This document shows positions 38,683-48,183 of a stretch of 64,000 bases of DNA, piece by piece. Location of the stretch: assembly GCF_001590865.1 (NCBI RefSeq), contig NZ_BBUY01000003.1:69846-133845 (forward strand), in the 5' to 3' direction. The DNA comes from Streptomyces sp. NBRC 110611 (GTDB lineage Bacteria > Actinomycetota > Actinomycetes > Streptomycetales > Streptomycetaceae). The position numbers and the translations under genes were made by a program. The notes under the pieces are model-generated. The model worked only from the letters and a program-made list of their open reading frames with translations, was not told the DNA's origin and searched no databases. Positions within the stretch are counted from its first letter, which is position 1. Each line of letters starts with the position of its first letter.

Positions 38683-40550
38683 GCGGCACCACCCTTGGCG
38701 TCCTTCGGCTTCTCGTCGTCGACGATCTCGGCGTCCACCACGTCGTCGGCGGCGTCGGCCTTGCCCTGCGCACCGGCGGCGGCACCCTCGGCACCACCCG
38801 CGGCGGCCTGCGCGCCCTGGGCGTCGGCGTACATGGCCTGGCCCAGCTTCTGGGAGATCGCGGCGACCTTCTCAGCGGCGGTGCGGATCTCGGCCGTGTC
38901 GTCGCCCTTGAGCTTCTCCTTCAGCTCGCCGACGGCGGTCTCGACCTCGGTCTTCACCTCGCCCGGGACCTTGTCCTCGTTGTCCTTGAGGAACTTCTCG
39001 GTCTGGTAGACGAGCTGCTCGCCCTGGTTACGGGCCTCGGCGGCCTCGCGGCGCTGGTGGTCCTCCTCCGCGTACTTCTCGGCCTCCTCGCGCATCCGGT
39101 TGACCTCGTCCTGCGGCAGCGAGGAGCCGCCGGTGACGGTCATCTTCTGCTCCTTGCCCGTGCCCAGGTCCTTGGCGGTCACGTGCATGATGCCGTTGGC
39201 GTCGATGTCGAAGGAGACCTCGATCTGCGGGACACCGCGCGGGGCCGGCGGCAGACCCGTCAGCTCGAACATCCCGAGCTTCTTGTTGTACGCCGCGATC
39301 TCGCGCTCGCCCTGGTAGACCTGGATCTGCACGGACGGCTGGTTGTCCTCGGCCGTGGTGAAGATCTCCGAGCGCTTGGTCGGGATGGTCGTGTTGCGCT
39401 CGATCAGCTTGGTCATGATGCCGCCCTTGGTCTCGATACCGAGGGACAGCGGGGTGACGTCCAGCAGGAGGACGTCCTTGACCTCGCCCTTGAGGACACC
39501 GGCCTGGAGGGTGGCGCCGATGGCGACGACCTCGTCCGGGTTGACGCCCTTGTTGGCGTCCTTGCCGCCGGTCAGCTCCTTGACGAGCTCGGCGACGGCC
39601 GGCATACGGGTCGAACCGCCGACCAGGACCACGTGGTCGATCTCGGACAGCTGGATGCCGGCGTCCTTGATGACGTTGTGGAACGGGGTCTTGCAGCGCT
39701 CCAGGAGGTCCGCGGTCAGCTGCTGGAACTGCGAGCGGGTGAGCTTCTCGTCCAGGTGCAGCGGGCCCTCGGCCGAGGCGGTGATGTACGGCAGGTTGAT
39801 CGTGGTCTCGGTGGACGACGAGAGCTCGATCTTCGCCTTCTCCGCGGCCTCGCGCAGACGCTGCAGCGCCATCTTGTCCTTGGACAGGTCGACGCCGTGG
39901 CCGTTCTGGAACTGCTTGACCAGGTAGTCGACGACACGCTGGTCCCAGTCGTCACCACCGAGGTGGTTGTCACCGTTGGTGGCCTTCACCTCGACGACAC
40001 CGTCGCCGATCTCCAGCAGCGAGACGTCGAAGGTGCCGCCACCGAGGTCGAAGACCAGGATGGTCTGGTCGTCCTTCTCCAGGCCGTAGGCCAGGGCGGC
40101 CGCGGTGGGCTCGTTGACGATGCGCAGGACGTTGAGGCCCGCGATCTCACCGGCCTCCTTGGTGGCCTGCCGCTCGGAGTCGTTGAAGTAGGCCGGGACG
40201 GTGATGACCGCGTCCGTGACCTTCTCGCCCAGGTACGCCTCGGCGTCCCGCTTCAGCTTCTGCAGGATGAACGCCGAGATCTGCTGCGGGTTGAAGTTCT
40301 TGTCGTCGATCCCCACCTTCCAGTCGGTGCCCATGTGGCGCTTGACCGACCGGATGGTCCTGTCGACGTTGGTGACCGCCTGACGCTTCGCGACCTCGCC
40401 GACGAGCACCTCACCGTTCTTGGCGAAGGCGACGACGGACGGCGTGGTCCTGGCGCCCTCGGCGTTGGTGATGACGGTGGGCTCGCCGCCCTCCAGAACG
40501 CTGACGACGGAGTTTGTCGTGCCCAGGTCGATGCCGACCGCACGTGCCAT
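38679..40550 (-). CDS. dnaK: DnaK chaperone (HSP70)
   Basis: 623 residues. '[18 protein letters not shown]', '[16 protein letters not shown]' and '[17 protein letters not shown]' are the three HSP70 signatures; the substrate domain and Ala/Gly-rich C-tail with '[12 protein letters not shown]' end it. GGAGGAAT precedes ATG 40550. Two HAIR operators lie directly upstream; DnaK itself is HspR's co-repressor, giving feedback. Confidence 0.98.
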   Translation of the reverse strand: MARAVGIDLGTTNSVVSVLEGGEPTVITNAEGARTTPSVVAFAKNGEVLVGEVAKRQAVTNVDRTIRSVKRHMGTDWKVGIDDKNFNPQQISAFILQKLKRDAEAYLGEKVTDAVITVPAYFNDSERQATKEAGEIAGLNVLRIVNEPTAAALAYGLEKDDQTILVFDLGGGTFDVSLLEIGDGVVEVKATNGDNHLGGDDWDQRVVDYLVKQFQNGHGVDLSKDKMALQRLREAAEKAKIELSSSTETTINLPYITASAEGPLHLDEKLTRSQFQQLTADLLERCKTPFHNVIKDAGIQLSEIDHVVLVGGSTRMPAVAELVKELTGGKDANKGVNPDEVVAIGATLQAGVLKGEVKDVLLLDVTPLSLGIETKGGIMTKLIERNTTIPTKRSEIFTTAEDNQPSVQIQVYQGEREIAAYNKKLGMFELTGLPPAPRGVPQIEVSFDIDANGIMHVTAKDLGTGKEQKMTVTGGSSLPQDEVNRMREEAEKYAEEDHQRREAAEARNQGEQLVYQTEKFLKDNEDKVPGEVKTEVETAVGELKEKLKGDDTAEIRTAAEKVAAISQKLGQAMYADAQGAQAAAGGAEGAAAGAQGKADAADDVVDAEIVDDEKPKDAKGGAA

Positions 40551-40568
40551 TTCGATTCCTCCAGCTGA

Positions 40569-40589
40569 CTTGAGTGGAACAGGCTCAAG
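40569..40589. promoter_or_regulatory. HAIR operator 1 of dnaK
   Basis: CTTGAGT-N7-GCTCAAG, one mismatch from the consensus, overlapping the -10 region and 19 nt before dnaK. Confidence 0.9.
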
Positions 40590-40616
40590 AGTGCAGTACC
40601 GAGGGAAACCTGTCAA
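40588..40616 (-). promoter_or_regulatory. dnaK promoter
   Basis: TTGACA (40616-40611) and CACTCT (40593-40588) with a 17-nt spacer on the minus strand. HAIR 1 covers the -10 side and HAIR 2 lies just upstream of the -35. Confidence 0.65.
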
Positions 40617-40620
40617 CAGA

Positions 40621-40641
40621 CCTGAGTCATCCCCACTCAAC
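40621..40641. promoter_or_regulatory. HAIR operator 2 of dnaK
   Basis: CCTGAGT-N7-ACTCAAC, two mismatches from CTTGAGT-N7-ACTCAAG. Followed by an AT-rich patch (40642-40650), then the divergent gap to the Fe-S oxidoreductase gene, in which I see no further gene. Confidence 0.8.
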
Positions 40642-40871
40642 TTTTATATCGCCCTTACCGTCACCCGGGCACAGCCGTAGACGTACAGGGGGCACTCAGG
40701 GTTGCCTTCGCGACACAGATCACCGGCCGCGCGGCTTCATGGCGCGGAGGAGAATGGGTAACCTCAGCGGCAGACCCAAAAGTTACTGCCTAGTAGTCTT
40801 GATAGTTCCGCTCTTCCCTCTCATTCCTTACCTCTCAGAATTCCCGCTCTCGCAGGTTCGAGGAGCCCCCA

Positions 40872-43163
40872 ATGCAACTCGCCGCGATCATCGTGTCGCT
40901 GGTCCTCATGGCGGTCGGCATCGCGCTGTTCGGCCGTGCCATCCTGCAGATCTACCGCTTCATGCGGCTCGGCCAGTCCGTACCTGCCGGAACGCGGACC
41001 GACGAACCCGCGCAGCGCACCGTCACCGTGGTCAAGGAGTTCCTCGGCCACACGCGGATGAACCGCTGGGGCGTGGTCGGTGTGGCGCACTGGTTCGTGG
41101 CGGTGGGCTTCTTCTCCCTGCTGCTGACGATCGTCAACGCCATCGGGCAGCTCTTCAAGGCCGACTGGCTCCTGCCGGTCATCGGCGACTGGGCACCGTA
41201 CAACGTCTTCGTCGAGTTCCTCGGCACGATGACGGCGCTCGGCATCCTGACCCTCATCGTCATCCGGCAGCTGAACCGCCCGGGCAAGCCGGGCCGCAAG
41301 TCCCGTTTCGCGGGCTCCAACATCGGCCAGGCGTACTTCGTCGAGGCCGTCATCCTCATCGTCGGCGTCTGCATCTTCATGCTGCACGCGCTGGAGGGCG
41401 CCCAGCACCACGTGGACGGCTACGAGGCCTCGTTCTTCATCTCGTACCCGGTCGTCTCCTGGCTGCAGGGGATGGACCTCGCCACGCTCCAGAACCTCAC
41501 GTACTTCTTCGCCGGCCTGAAGATCGCGACCTCCTTCATCTGGATGATCACGGTTGCCCTGAAGACGGACATGGGCGTCGCCTGGCACCGCTTCCTGGCC
41601 TTCCCCAACATCTGGTTCAAGCGCGAGGCGGACGGCGACGTGGCGCTCGGCGCGCTGCAGCCGATGACCAGCGGCGGCAAGCCGATCGACTTCGAGGACC
41701 CGGGCGAGGACGACCAGTTCGGCGTCTCCAAGATCGAGGAGTTCTCCTGGAAGGGCCTGCTCGACTTCTCCACCTGCACCGAGTGCGGCCGCTGCCAGTC
41801 GCAGTGCCCCGCCTGGAACACCGGTAAGCCGCTCTCCCCGAAGCTGCTGATCATGTCGCTGCGCGACCACGCGCACGCCAAGGCCCCGTACCTGCTGGCC
41901 GGCGGCGGCAAGACCATGGAGGGCGAGGAGAAGGCGACCGCCGAGCAGCTCGCCGACGTCCCGGCATCAGCCCTCGCCGAGGCCGAGCGCCCGCTGATCG
42001 GCACTCTGGAAGCTGCATCCGACAGCGGCTTCGCCGCGGGTGGCGTCATCGACCCCGACGTCCTGTGGTCCTGCACCACCTGCGGCGCCTGCGTCGAGCA
42101 GTGCCCGGTGGACATCGAGCACATCGACCACATCGTCGACATGCGCCGCTACCAGGTCATGATCGAGTCCTCGTTCCCGTCCGAGGCGGGCACGATGCTC
42201 AAGAACCTGGAGAAGAAGGGCAACCCCTGGGGCCTGGCCAAGAAGCAGCGCCTCGCCTGGACCAAGGAGGTCGACTTCGAGGTCCCGGTCGTCGGCAAGG
42301 ACGTCGAGGACCTCACCGAGGTCGACTACCTCTACTGGGTCGGCTGCGCCGGTGCCCTGGAGGACCGCGCCAAGAAGACCACCAAGGCCTTCGCGGAGCT
42401 GCTGCACATCGCCGGCGTCAAGTTCGCCATCATGGGCGGCGACGAGAAGTGCACCGGCGACTCCCCGCGCCGGCTGGGCAACGAGTTCCTGTTCCAGCAG
42501 CTCGGCGCCGAGAACGTGGCGACCCTCAACGCGGCCTTCGGCGAGGACGACGATGACGAGTCGACCAAGAAGCCGACGTCGTCGAAGAAGATCGTCGCGA
42601 CCTGCCCGCACTGCTTCAACACGATCGCGAACGAGTACCCGCAGCTGGGCGGCCACTACGAGGTCATCCACCACACCCAGCTGCTCCAGCACCTCGTCGA
42701 CGAGGGCAAGCTGATCCCGGTCACCCCGGTCGAGGGTCTGATCACCTACCACGACCCCTGCTACCTGGGCCGCCACAACAAGGTCTACACCCCGCCGCGC
42801 GAGATCATCGCCAAGGTGCCGGGCCTGCGGAACGAGGAGATGCACCGCCACAAGGAGCGCGGCTTCTGCTGCGGCGCCGGCGGCGCCCGGATGTGGATGG
42901 AAGAGCGCATCGGCAAGCGCATCAACAACGAGCGCGTCGACGAGGCCCTCTCCCTCAACCCGGACATCGTCTCGACGGCCTGCCCGTTCTGCCTCGTCAT
43001 GCTGACGGACTCCGTCAACGGCAAGAAGAACGATGGCCAGGCGAAGGAGTCCATCCAGGTCGTCGACGTGGCCCAGCTGCTGCTGGACTCGGTCAAGACG
43101 CCGGCCGGCCCGTCGGGCGAGGAGGAGCCGGAGAGCGCTCCCGAGCCCGAGCCGGTGAAGTAG
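40872..43163 (+). CDS. EtfD-like membrane Fe-S oxidoreductase
   Basis: 763 residues. Five or six membrane helices in the first 240 residues (NarI-like), two [4Fe-4S] ferredoxin motifs 'CTECGRCQSQCP' and 'CTTCGACVEQCP', then paired CCG domains ('YWVGCAG', 'CPHCFNTIANEYPQLGG', 'YHDPCYLGRHN', 'GFCCGAGGARMW'). This is the layout of actinobacterial EtfD, which passes electrons from electron-transfer flavoprotein (fatty-acid oxidation) into the quinone pool. EtfAB genes are not in the window. Confidence 0.92.
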   Translation: MQLAAIIVSLVLMAVGIALFGRAILQIYRFMRLGQSVPAGTRTDEPAQRTVTVVKEFLGHTRMNRWGVVGVAHWFVAVGFFSLLLTIVNAIGQLFKADWLLPVIGDWAPYNVFVEFLGTMTALGILTLIVIRQLNRPGKPGRKSRFAGSNIGQAYFVEAVILIVGVCIFMLHALEGAQHHVDGYEASFFISYPVVSWLQGMDLATLQNLTYFFAGLKIATSFIWMITVALKTDMGVAWHRFLAFPNIWFKREADGDVALGALQPMTSGGKPIDFEDPGEDDQFGVSKIEEFSWKGLLDFSTCTECGRCQSQCPAWNTGKPLSPKLLIMSLRDHAHAKAPYLLAGGGKTMEGEEKATAEQLADVPASALAEAERPLIGTLEAASDSGFAAGGVIDPDVLWSCTTCGACVEQCPVDIEHIDHIVDMRRYQVMIESSFPSEAGTMLKNLEKKGNPWGLAKKQRLAWTKEVDFEVPVVGKDVEDLTEVDYLYWVGCAGALEDRAKKTTKAFAELLHIAGVKFAIMGGDEKCTGDSPRRLGNEFLFQQLGAENVATLNAAFGEDDDDESTKKPTSSKKIVATCPHCFNTIANEYPQLGGHYEVIHHTQLLQHLVDEGKLIPVTPVEGLITYHDPCYLGRHNKVYTPPREIIAKVPGLRNEEMHRHKERGFCCGAGGARMWMEERIGKRINNERVDEALSLNPDIVSTACPFCLVMLTDSVNGKKNDGQAKESIQVVDVAQLLLDSVKTPAGPSGEEEPESAPEPEPVK

Positions 43164-43200
43164 CCCTCTCCGAAGCGGCTCCTCCGAAGCAGCCCCCTCC

Positions 43201-43242
43201 ACTCCGCGGTCCCGCAGCGCTCCCGCTGCGGGACCGCGGAGT
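43201..43242 (+). terminator. Terminator of the EtfD-like gene
   Basis: Perfect 19-bp stem (43201-43219 / 43224-43242), loop CTCC, 38 nt after the stop. Confidence 0.9.
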
Positions 43243-43260
43243 GTCGCGGGCGCGCCGCGT

Positions 43261-43304
43261 GTCAGCCGAGTGTCGCGGGCAGGCCGAGGGTCAGCCGAGT
43301 GTCA
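43261..43304. repeat. Short direct repeat before the Yip1-like gene
   Basis: GTCAGCCGAGTGTC occurs at 43261-43274 and 43291-43304; both sit upstream of the -10 of the next gene. Possible operator pair or leftover of a duplication. Confidence 0.5.
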
Positions 43305-43365
43305 CAGGTAGGCAGCAAAGGCCCGCAGTCCCCCGCCTCCGGCCCCCCGTTCCCCACCGACCAGG

Positions 43366-43371
43366 TAGTTT
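43366..43371 (+). promoter_or_regulatory. -10 element for leaderless Yip1-like transcript
   Basis: TAGTTT ends 7 nt before GTG 43379 and no ribosome site is present, so the mRNA probably begins at the start codon. Confidence 0.45.
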
Positions 43372-43378
43372 CGAAGGC

Positions 43379-44317
43379 GTGGCTGGATTCAGGATGGGTC
43401 GCGGACGGGATGCCCGCCCCGCGCATAACGGACAGCAGGGGCACCAGGCGCAGCAGGCGCCGTACGGACAGCACGCACCGTACGGGCAGCACCAGCCCCC
43501 ACCGCCGCACGGACAGTGGCAGCAGGCGCCACAGGGACATCCGCGGGCGTACGACGAGCCCGAGTACTTCAGCGACGGCGGCTACCAGCCCCCGCAGCAG
43601 TCCTACGCGCCGTACGCGCACGACAACAGCCCCGGCAGCACCCAGCAGTTCAGCGTCGGCGAGGCCCCGGACGCCCACGGCCCGCACCCCGGCCCGTACG
43701 GCGGCGGCCCCGACGGCAGCGACTACGCGCCCGGCGCCACCTACCGCGCCGGCGAGGCCTCCGCACCGCCGGCCGGCCCCCGGCTGCACTGGAAGCAGCT
43801 GCTCCCCGGCATCGCGCTGCGCCCGGACGCCACGTTCTGGCAGATGCGCGACCACGCCGTGTGGGGCCCGGCGCTGACCGTCACCTTCGTCTACGGCCTG
43901 CTCGCGGTCTTCGGCTTCGACAAGGCCCGCGAGGACGTGCTGAACGCCACGCTCTCCAACAGCATTCCGTGGGTACTGATCACGGCCGTGATGTTCATCA
44001 TCGGCAGTCTGATCCTGGGCGCGGTCACCCACACCCTGGCCCGCCAGCTCGGCGGTGACGGCGCCTGGCAGCCGACCATCGGCCTGTCCATGCTGGTCAT
44101 GAGCATCTCGGACGCGCCCCGACTGCTGTTCGCGATGTTCCTCGGCGGCGACTCCACCCTGGTCCAGGTCCTGGGCTGGCTGACCTGGCTCGCCTGCGGC
44201 TATCTGCTGACCTCCATGGTCGGCAAGTCGCACGACCTGCCGTGGCCCAAGGCCCTCGGCGCCTCCGCGATCCAGCTGGTCGCCCTGCTGGGCCTGCTCA
44301 AGCTCGGCACGCTGTAG
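43379..44317 (+). CDS. Yip1-domain membrane protein with disordered N-terminus
   Basis: 312 residues from GTG 43379. The first ~130 residues are Gln/Pro/Gly/Tyr-rich (GQQGHQAQQAPYGQHAPYGQ) and look disordered. Then 'LLPGIALRPDATFWQMRDHAVWGPALTVTFVYGLLAVFGF' and four to five membrane helices give the Yip1 family pattern. Function in bacteria unknown. Ends in a 21-bp terminator hairpin. Confidence 0.85.
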   Translation: MAGFRMGRGRDARPAHNGQQGHQAQQAPYGQHAPYGQHQPPPPHGQWQQAPQGHPRAYDEPEYFSDGGYQPPQQSYAPYAHDNSPGSTQQFSVGEAPDAHGPHPGPYGGGPDGSDYAPGATYRAGEASAPPAGPRLHWKQLLPGIALRPDATFWQMRDHAVWGPALTVTFVYGLLAVFGFDKAREDVLNATLSNSIPWVLITAVMFIIGSLILGAVTHTLARQLGGDGAWQPTIGLSMLVMSISDAPRLLFAMFLGGDSTLVQVLGWLTWLACGYLLTSMVGKSHDLPWPKALGASAIQLVALLGLLKLGTL

Positions 44318-44371
44318 GCCGCAGGCCGCCCGTACATCCGGCCGCACGTCCGGCCGTCCCGGCCACGCCGC

Positions 44372-44420
44372 GCGAAGGGGCCCGCTCCGGAGCACTTGCC
44401 TCCGGAGCGGGCCCCTTCGC
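44372..44420 (+). terminator. Very strong terminator hairpin
   Basis: 21-bp perfect stem (44372-44392 / 44400-44420), 7-nt loop CACTTGC, followed 17 nt later by the parS palindrome. Confidence 0.9.
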
Positions 44421-44437
44421 CGTACGGCCTACGGGGG

Positions 44438-44477
44438 TTCCTGGGGCCGTGTTTCACGTGAAACACGGCCCCAGGAA
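44438..44477. promoter_or_regulatory. Perfect parS site inside a 40-bp palindrome
   Basis: The central 44450-44465 is TGTTTCACGTGAAACA, identical to the ParB consensus. The symmetry continues without mismatch for 12 bases on each side, TTCCTGGGGCCG to CGGCCCCAGGAA. It lies between convergent genes, beside a terminator hairpin. Confidence 0.95.
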
Positions 44478-44543
44478 AGGCCTCACCGGCCCCGGGAAGG
44501 CCTCGGCCTCTCGGACGAACCGCGACCCCCGCCCCTCACGCTC

Positions 44544-46097
44544 TCAGACGAACCGCTGCCCCGCCGACCCATCGCACCCCTGCAGCCTGAGCGGCTCCTT
44601 CGCCCCGCCCAGCGTCAGGCACAGCGACGGTGCGGCGGCCGGCCGGATCGCCCCGCCGTCGCCCCGTACGAACTGCTGGTTGGCCGCACCCGAGCAGTTC
44701 CACAGCACCAGCCCGGCACCGGCCCGGTACCGCCCGCCGGGCACGTCCAGGCACCGGTCCTGGGTCAGCCCGACGTGCAGCGACCGCTGGTCACCGTCGT
44801 ACCACCAGTCCTGATGGCGCTGTCCGGTGCACTCCCAGCCGCCGACCGCCGTGCCGTTCCGGCTCGCGCCGCCGGTCGCGTCCACACAGCTGCCGGTACC
44901 GGCGTTCTTCAGCGGCCGATACACGTCGTCCCAGGCCCCCGGGTACAGCTTCGGCCGCCCGGTGCTCGCCGGATCGGCGCAGGACGCCTCCCGCAGACCC
45001 GTCGCCGCGTACAACTGCGTGAGACAGGACGCGAACGCGCCGTGGCCACGCCGGTTCGGGTGGAACGACTGCCGGACCGAATTCGCGTCCGGCGGGAAGG
45101 GGTTGGCGACGTTCACCCACAGCCCGCGGGCCCAGGTGTCCTCCATGCACACCTCATGCCCGTGGAACAGGCGCGACGCGTCGAGGTAGCTCGCCCCGGT
45201 GTCCCGCGCGGCCTTCCGTACGCCCCGCTCGAAGACCGGCACCGCGGCGTTGCGCCCCCACGCCGCATCGGAGGTGTAGCCCGTACAGCCACCCGGCAGC
45301 TTCCCGGGATAGCCGGGATTGTCCTCGATGTCCGGGCCGATCGGACTCGGATACGACATCACCACGAGCCGGTAGTCCCCGTCCGCGTACCCCGCGTCCC
45401 GCATCACGGTCCGCAGGTCGCGCACCGTCCGCTCGACCTTGGGCACCAGCCGGTCCACCCGCCCCTGCCACCCCGGCTCGTACCCGGGCCGGCACGCCCC
45501 CTGCAACAGGAACCAGCGCTTCACACAATCCGTCATCACCGGCCCGAACTGGAGATCGTCATTGGCGCCGACGACCAGCAGCACCATCTTCAGCCGTGTA
45601 TTACGCGCCTTGATTGCCAGACTGTCGCTCTGCACCAGCTCATCGGCGTACTGTTTGCTGCCGCCGATCACGATGTTCTCGCTGTACGCCCCCGAGCAGG
45701 CGACGTTGTACGTCACCTCCGCCGCGATGCCGGTGCGGTGGATCGCCGAGTCCGGCGACCGGTGGCACCAGTTGCCGGGCCCGTCGGTCCCCGGCTCGTA
45801 CGTCCCGACGCCCTCCCCCGAGATCTCACTGTCGCCCAGCGAGATCAGCGAGGTCTTCCGCTCCGCGAGCGGCCGCTCGGCCGGGTCCCCGTAGAGCGCG
45901 ACAGCCTCCTCGGCCCGGACCTTCTCCAACTCGGACGACAGCGGCTTGCCTACCACCCCGGCCCCGGCGGCGCTCGGCATACCCACCCCGTCCGCCCCGC
46001 CCGTCCCGCCGGCCGCCGCCGTGAACACCACCGTCAGGCCGGCGGCCAGGGCCGCGATCCCCGCTCTCACCCGCCGCCCACGTCTCGTACCCGCCAT
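44544..46097 (-). CDS. Secreted SGNH hydrolase with ricin-B lectin domain
   Basis: 517 residues. Sec signal ('MAGTRRGRRVRAGIAALAAGLTVVFTAAAGG'). Catalytic block I is 'ISLGDSEISGEG' (GDSE instead of GDSL, nucleophile Ser retained), block III 'VVGANDDLQFG' and block V 'QSFHPNRRGH' complete an SGNH lipase/esterase. Residues ~390-517 form a ricin-type trefoil with repeated 'CLDVPGG ... VLWNCSGAANQQF' that would bind carbohydrate. Cysteine-rich, as expected of an exported protein. Regulated possibly by the palindrome upstream. Confidence 0.9.
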   Translation of the reverse strand: MAGTRRGRRVRAGIAALAAGLTVVFTAAAGGTGGADGVGMPSAAGAGVVGKPLSSELEKVRAEEAVALYGDPAERPLAERKTSLISLGDSEISGEGVGTYEPGTDGPGNWCHRSPDSAIHRTGIAAEVTYNVACSGAYSENIVIGGSKQYADELVQSDSLAIKARNTRLKMVLLVVGANDDLQFGPVMTDCVKRWFLLQGACRPGYEPGWQGRVDRLVPKVERTVRDLRTVMRDAGYADGDYRLVVMSYPSPIGPDIEDNPGYPGKLPGGCTGYTSDAAWGRNAAVPVFERGVRKAARDTGASYLDASRLFHGHEVCMEDTWARGLWVNVANPFPPDANSVRQSFHPNRRGHGAFASCLTQLYAATGLREASCADPASTGRPKLYPGAWDDVYRPLKNAGTGSCVDATGGASRNGTAVGGWECTGQRHQDWWYDGDQRSLHVGLTQDRCLDVPGGRYRAGAGLVLWNCSGAANQQFVRGDGGAIRPAAAPSLCLTLGGAKEPLRLQGCDGSAGQRFV

Positions 46098-46154
46098 GGC
46101 GCCTCCCGTCCGGCATGCCGTTACGTCTGTTAACGACGTCTGTTACCGCGGGTT

Positions 46155-46168
46155 TTACTCGCAAGTAA
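46155..46168. promoter_or_regulatory. Near-palindromic operator upstream of the SGNH gene
   Basis: TTACTCGCAAGTAA (TTACT/AGTAA arms) lies about 60 nt before ATG 46097. Next to it GTCTGTTAACGACGTCTGTTA holds a 12-bp direct repeat (ACGTCTGTTA-type, 46114-46146). Style resembles TetR-family operators; no regulator is adjacent. Confidence 0.45.
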
Positions 46169-46307
46169 GCACAGGCGGAACACCAGCAACGCGATTGGCC
46201 GAAACACGCGTGAACCAGTCCACACAAAAGCGGTGAAACGCCCCCCAAAGCCGGAAGGGAGCCGGCCTCAAGAGGCCAACTCCCTTACCCCAAGCAGGCG
46301 TCGAGCC

Positions 46308-46805
46308 TCAGGCGTCGAGCACCTGGCCCTCACGGCGCACGACAGGCGGCTCAACCGACCACGGGAAGTTGATCCACTCGTCCGTGCGCTTCCAGACGTA
46401 CTCGCACTTCACCAGCGAGTGCGACTTCTCATAGATCACCGCGCTGCGGACCTCGGCCACGGTCCCCACGCAGAAGTCGTGCACCAGCTTCAGCGTCTTG
46501 CCCGTGTCGGCGACGTCATCGGCGATCAGCACCTTCTTGTCGCTGAAATCGATCGCATTCGGCACCGGCGCCAGCATGACCGGCATCTCCAGCGTGGTCC
46601 CCACCCCGGTGTAGAACTCGACGTTCACCAGGTGGATGTTCTTGCAGTCCAGCGCGTACGCCAGCCCGCCCGCCACGAACACGCCGCCCCGCGCGATGCT
46701 CAGCACGATGTCGGGCTCATACCCGTCATCCGCGATCGTCTGCGCCAGCTCGCGGATCGCCCCGCCGAACCGCTCGTAGGTCAGGTTCTCCCGCACGTCA
46801 CTCAC
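46308..46805 (-). CDS. Phosphoribosyltransferase-domain protein
   Basis: 165 residues. 'LSIARGGVFVAGGLAYALDCKNIHLVNVEFYTG' and the PRPP loop 'VLIADDVADTGKTLKLVHDFC' with 'WKRTDEWINFPW' follow the xanthine/hypoxanthine PRTase type. Probably salvages a purine base with PRPP; the base is not certain. GTG 46805. Confidence 0.9.
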   Translation of the reverse strand: MSDVRENLTYERFGGAIRELAQTIADDGYEPDIVLSIARGGVFVAGGLAYALDCKNIHLVNVEFYTGVGTTLEMPVMLAPVPNAIDFSDKKVLIADDVADTGKTLKLVHDFCVGTVAEVRSAVIYEKSHSLVKCEYVWKRTDEWINFPWSVEPPVVRREGQVLDA

Positions 46806-46917
46806 GAATCTCTCAGACCTTCTCTGTCTTCACGCCCTGTACAGCCCCCTTGCCCGCACGCCCATCCGGACCGGAACGCGCGGCCTCTCACCCAGCCACG
46901 TCACGCCTACATAGGAC

Positions 46918-47493
46918 TCACACCTGCGAACGGTGAAAATTCCGGAACGACCGGGACGGCGTCGGGCCCCGCTGCCCCTGGTAGCGAGACCCGTACCGCT
47001 CACTGCCGTACGGGTGCTCGGCCGGCGAGGTCAGCCGGAACATGCACAGCTGCCCGATCTTCATGCCCGGCCACAGCTTGATCGGCAGCGTGGCGACATT
47101 GCTCAGCTCCAGCGTCACATGCCCGCTGAACCCGGGGTCGATGAACCCGGCGGTCGAGTGCGTCAGCAGCCCCAGCCGCCCCAGCGAGCTCTTGCCCTCC
47201 AGCCGCGACGCGATGTCGTCCGGCAGGCTGATGACCTCGTACGTCGAGGCCAGCACGAACTCGCCCGGGTGCAGAATGAACGGCTCATCGCCCACCGGAA
47301 CGACCTCACGGGTCAGATCGGGCTGCTCGACGGCGGGGTCGATGTGCGGGTAGCGGTGATTCTCGAACACCCGGAAGTACCGGTCGAGGCGCACGTCCAC
47401 ACTGGACGGCTGCACCATCGACTCGTCATAGGGGTCGATACGCACCCGACCAGCATTGATCTCGGCCCGGATGTCCTTGTCTGAGAGAAGCAC
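46918..47493 (-). CDS. dcd: dCTP deaminase
   Basis: 191 residues from GTG 47493, with TATCCT at 7 nt, consistent with a leaderless mRNA. '[42 protein letters not shown]', '[38 protein letters not shown]' and '[15 protein letters not shown]' are the Dcd signatures. Produces dUTP for thymidylate synthesis; some actinobacterial forms are bifunctional with dUTPase. Confidence 0.96.
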   Translation of the reverse strand: MLLSDKDIRAEINAGRVRIDPYDESMVQPSSVDVRLDRYFRVFENHRYPHIDPAVEQPDLTREVVPVGDEPFILHPGEFVLASTYEVISLPDDIASRLEGKSSLGRLGLLTHSTAGFIDPGFSGHVTLELSNVATLPIKLWPGMKIGQLCMFRLTSPAEHPYGSERYGSRYQGQRGPTPSRSFRNFHRSQV

Positions 47494-47500
47494 GCACACG

Positions 47501-47506
47501 AGGATA
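47501..47506 (-). promoter_or_regulatory. -10 element for leaderless dcd
   Basis: TATCCT on the minus strand ends 7 nt before GTG 47493. Confidence 0.5.
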
Positions 47507-47621
47507 CGCGCCCGCGCCGCCCCCACCGCACGACAAGGCCCGGCCCACCAGGACCGGGCCACACCCGAAACCCCCCACTCCTCACTACTCCCGAACTACT
47601 TCCCAACCACTTCCAAGATCG

Positions 47622-47783
47622 CTACCGCTTCGCGCGCTCCACGGGCACCGCATGCCGAAGCCGAGCACAACGCGGGCAGCGCAGCAGCCGCCCCGGCCCG
47701 AGCCGGTCAGTGGTCTGCATAGGGAACGAAGCCGTGCTGAACACGTGGCCCTCGGCACAACGTACGACGGTGCGCTCCTTCAA
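47622..47783 (-). CDS. Small zinc-ribbon protein (TTG start)
   Basis: 53 residues. TTG 47783 is chosen because GGGAGAGGG lies 2-10 nt upstream and the protein then begins 'MKERTVVRCAEGHVFSTASFP', the form I know from Streptomyces relatives; the upstream GTG/ATG frames add low-complexity sequence. 'CAEGH' and 'CPRC' with Arg-rich flanks make a zinc ribbon. Function unknown, possibly nucleic-acid binding. Confidence 0.75.
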   Translation of the reverse strand: MKERTVVRCAEGHVFSTASFPMQTTDRLGPGRLLRCPRCARLRHAVPVERAKR

Positions 47784-48068
47784 GTCCCTCTCCCAACTAC
47801 GTGACAACAAAAGCCACATTAGGGGATGAACTGGGCGCCACAACACGCGGCACTCCGACGCCCAACCGTACGCCCCAACTCCCGCCCCCCGCACCCACAT
47901 CACCCCCGACCCCCACCCCCAAAGAGCCCCCCATCGGCACCCCGGCCCGGCCCCCCGGACGAGCACCCCAGGCACCCCCAGGCGCCCCCGGACATGCCAA
48001 ATGCACCGCGGGGCGGCGATGGGGTAGAGTGTGCGACGATGTTCCGCTCTCGAACGAGGCGGGATTAC
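47784..48068. other. Region upstream of tRNA-Gly
   Basis: 285 bases without a gene, rich in CCCCC/ACCCC runs. TAGAGT at 48025-48030 could be the tRNA promoter's -10; no clear -35. Confidence 0.4.
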
Positions 48069-48142
48069 GCGGGTGTAGTTTAATGGTAGAACATGAGCTT
48101 CCCAAGCTCAGAGCGCGGGTTCGATTCCCGTCACCCGCTCCA
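48069..48142 (+). tRNA. tRNA-Gly (anticodon CCC)
   Basis: Acceptor GCGGGTG/CACCCGC, D-arm with GTTTAATGGTAGAAC, anticodon stem TGAGC/GCTCA with loop TTCCCAA giving anticodon CCC, T-arm GCGGGTTCGATTCCCGT, discriminator T and encoded CCA. Its 3' half is the integration site of the adjacent island. Confidence 0.95.
48099..48142 (+). other. attL: tRNA-Gly 3' end, left copy of 44-bp direct repeat
   Basis: Runs from the anticodon loop to the CCA and recurs without mismatch at 58764-58807. It restores an intact tRNA on this side, as expected for a site-specific integration event. Confidence 0.95.
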
Positions 48143-48147
48143 CGCGA

Positions 48148-48174
48148 AAGCCCCAGGTCCGCGGCCTGGGGCTT
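48148..48174 (+). terminator. tRNA-Gly terminator
   Basis: AAGCCCCAGG/CCTGGGGCTT, 10-bp stem, 7-nt loop, then ATTTGTTGT. Confidence 0.85.
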
Positions 48175-48183
48175 ATTTGTTGT

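Noticed and set aside
38625..40568. 647-codon plus frame over dnaK
   Set aside because: Antisense shadow of dnaK rich in V, L, D and G; no domain.
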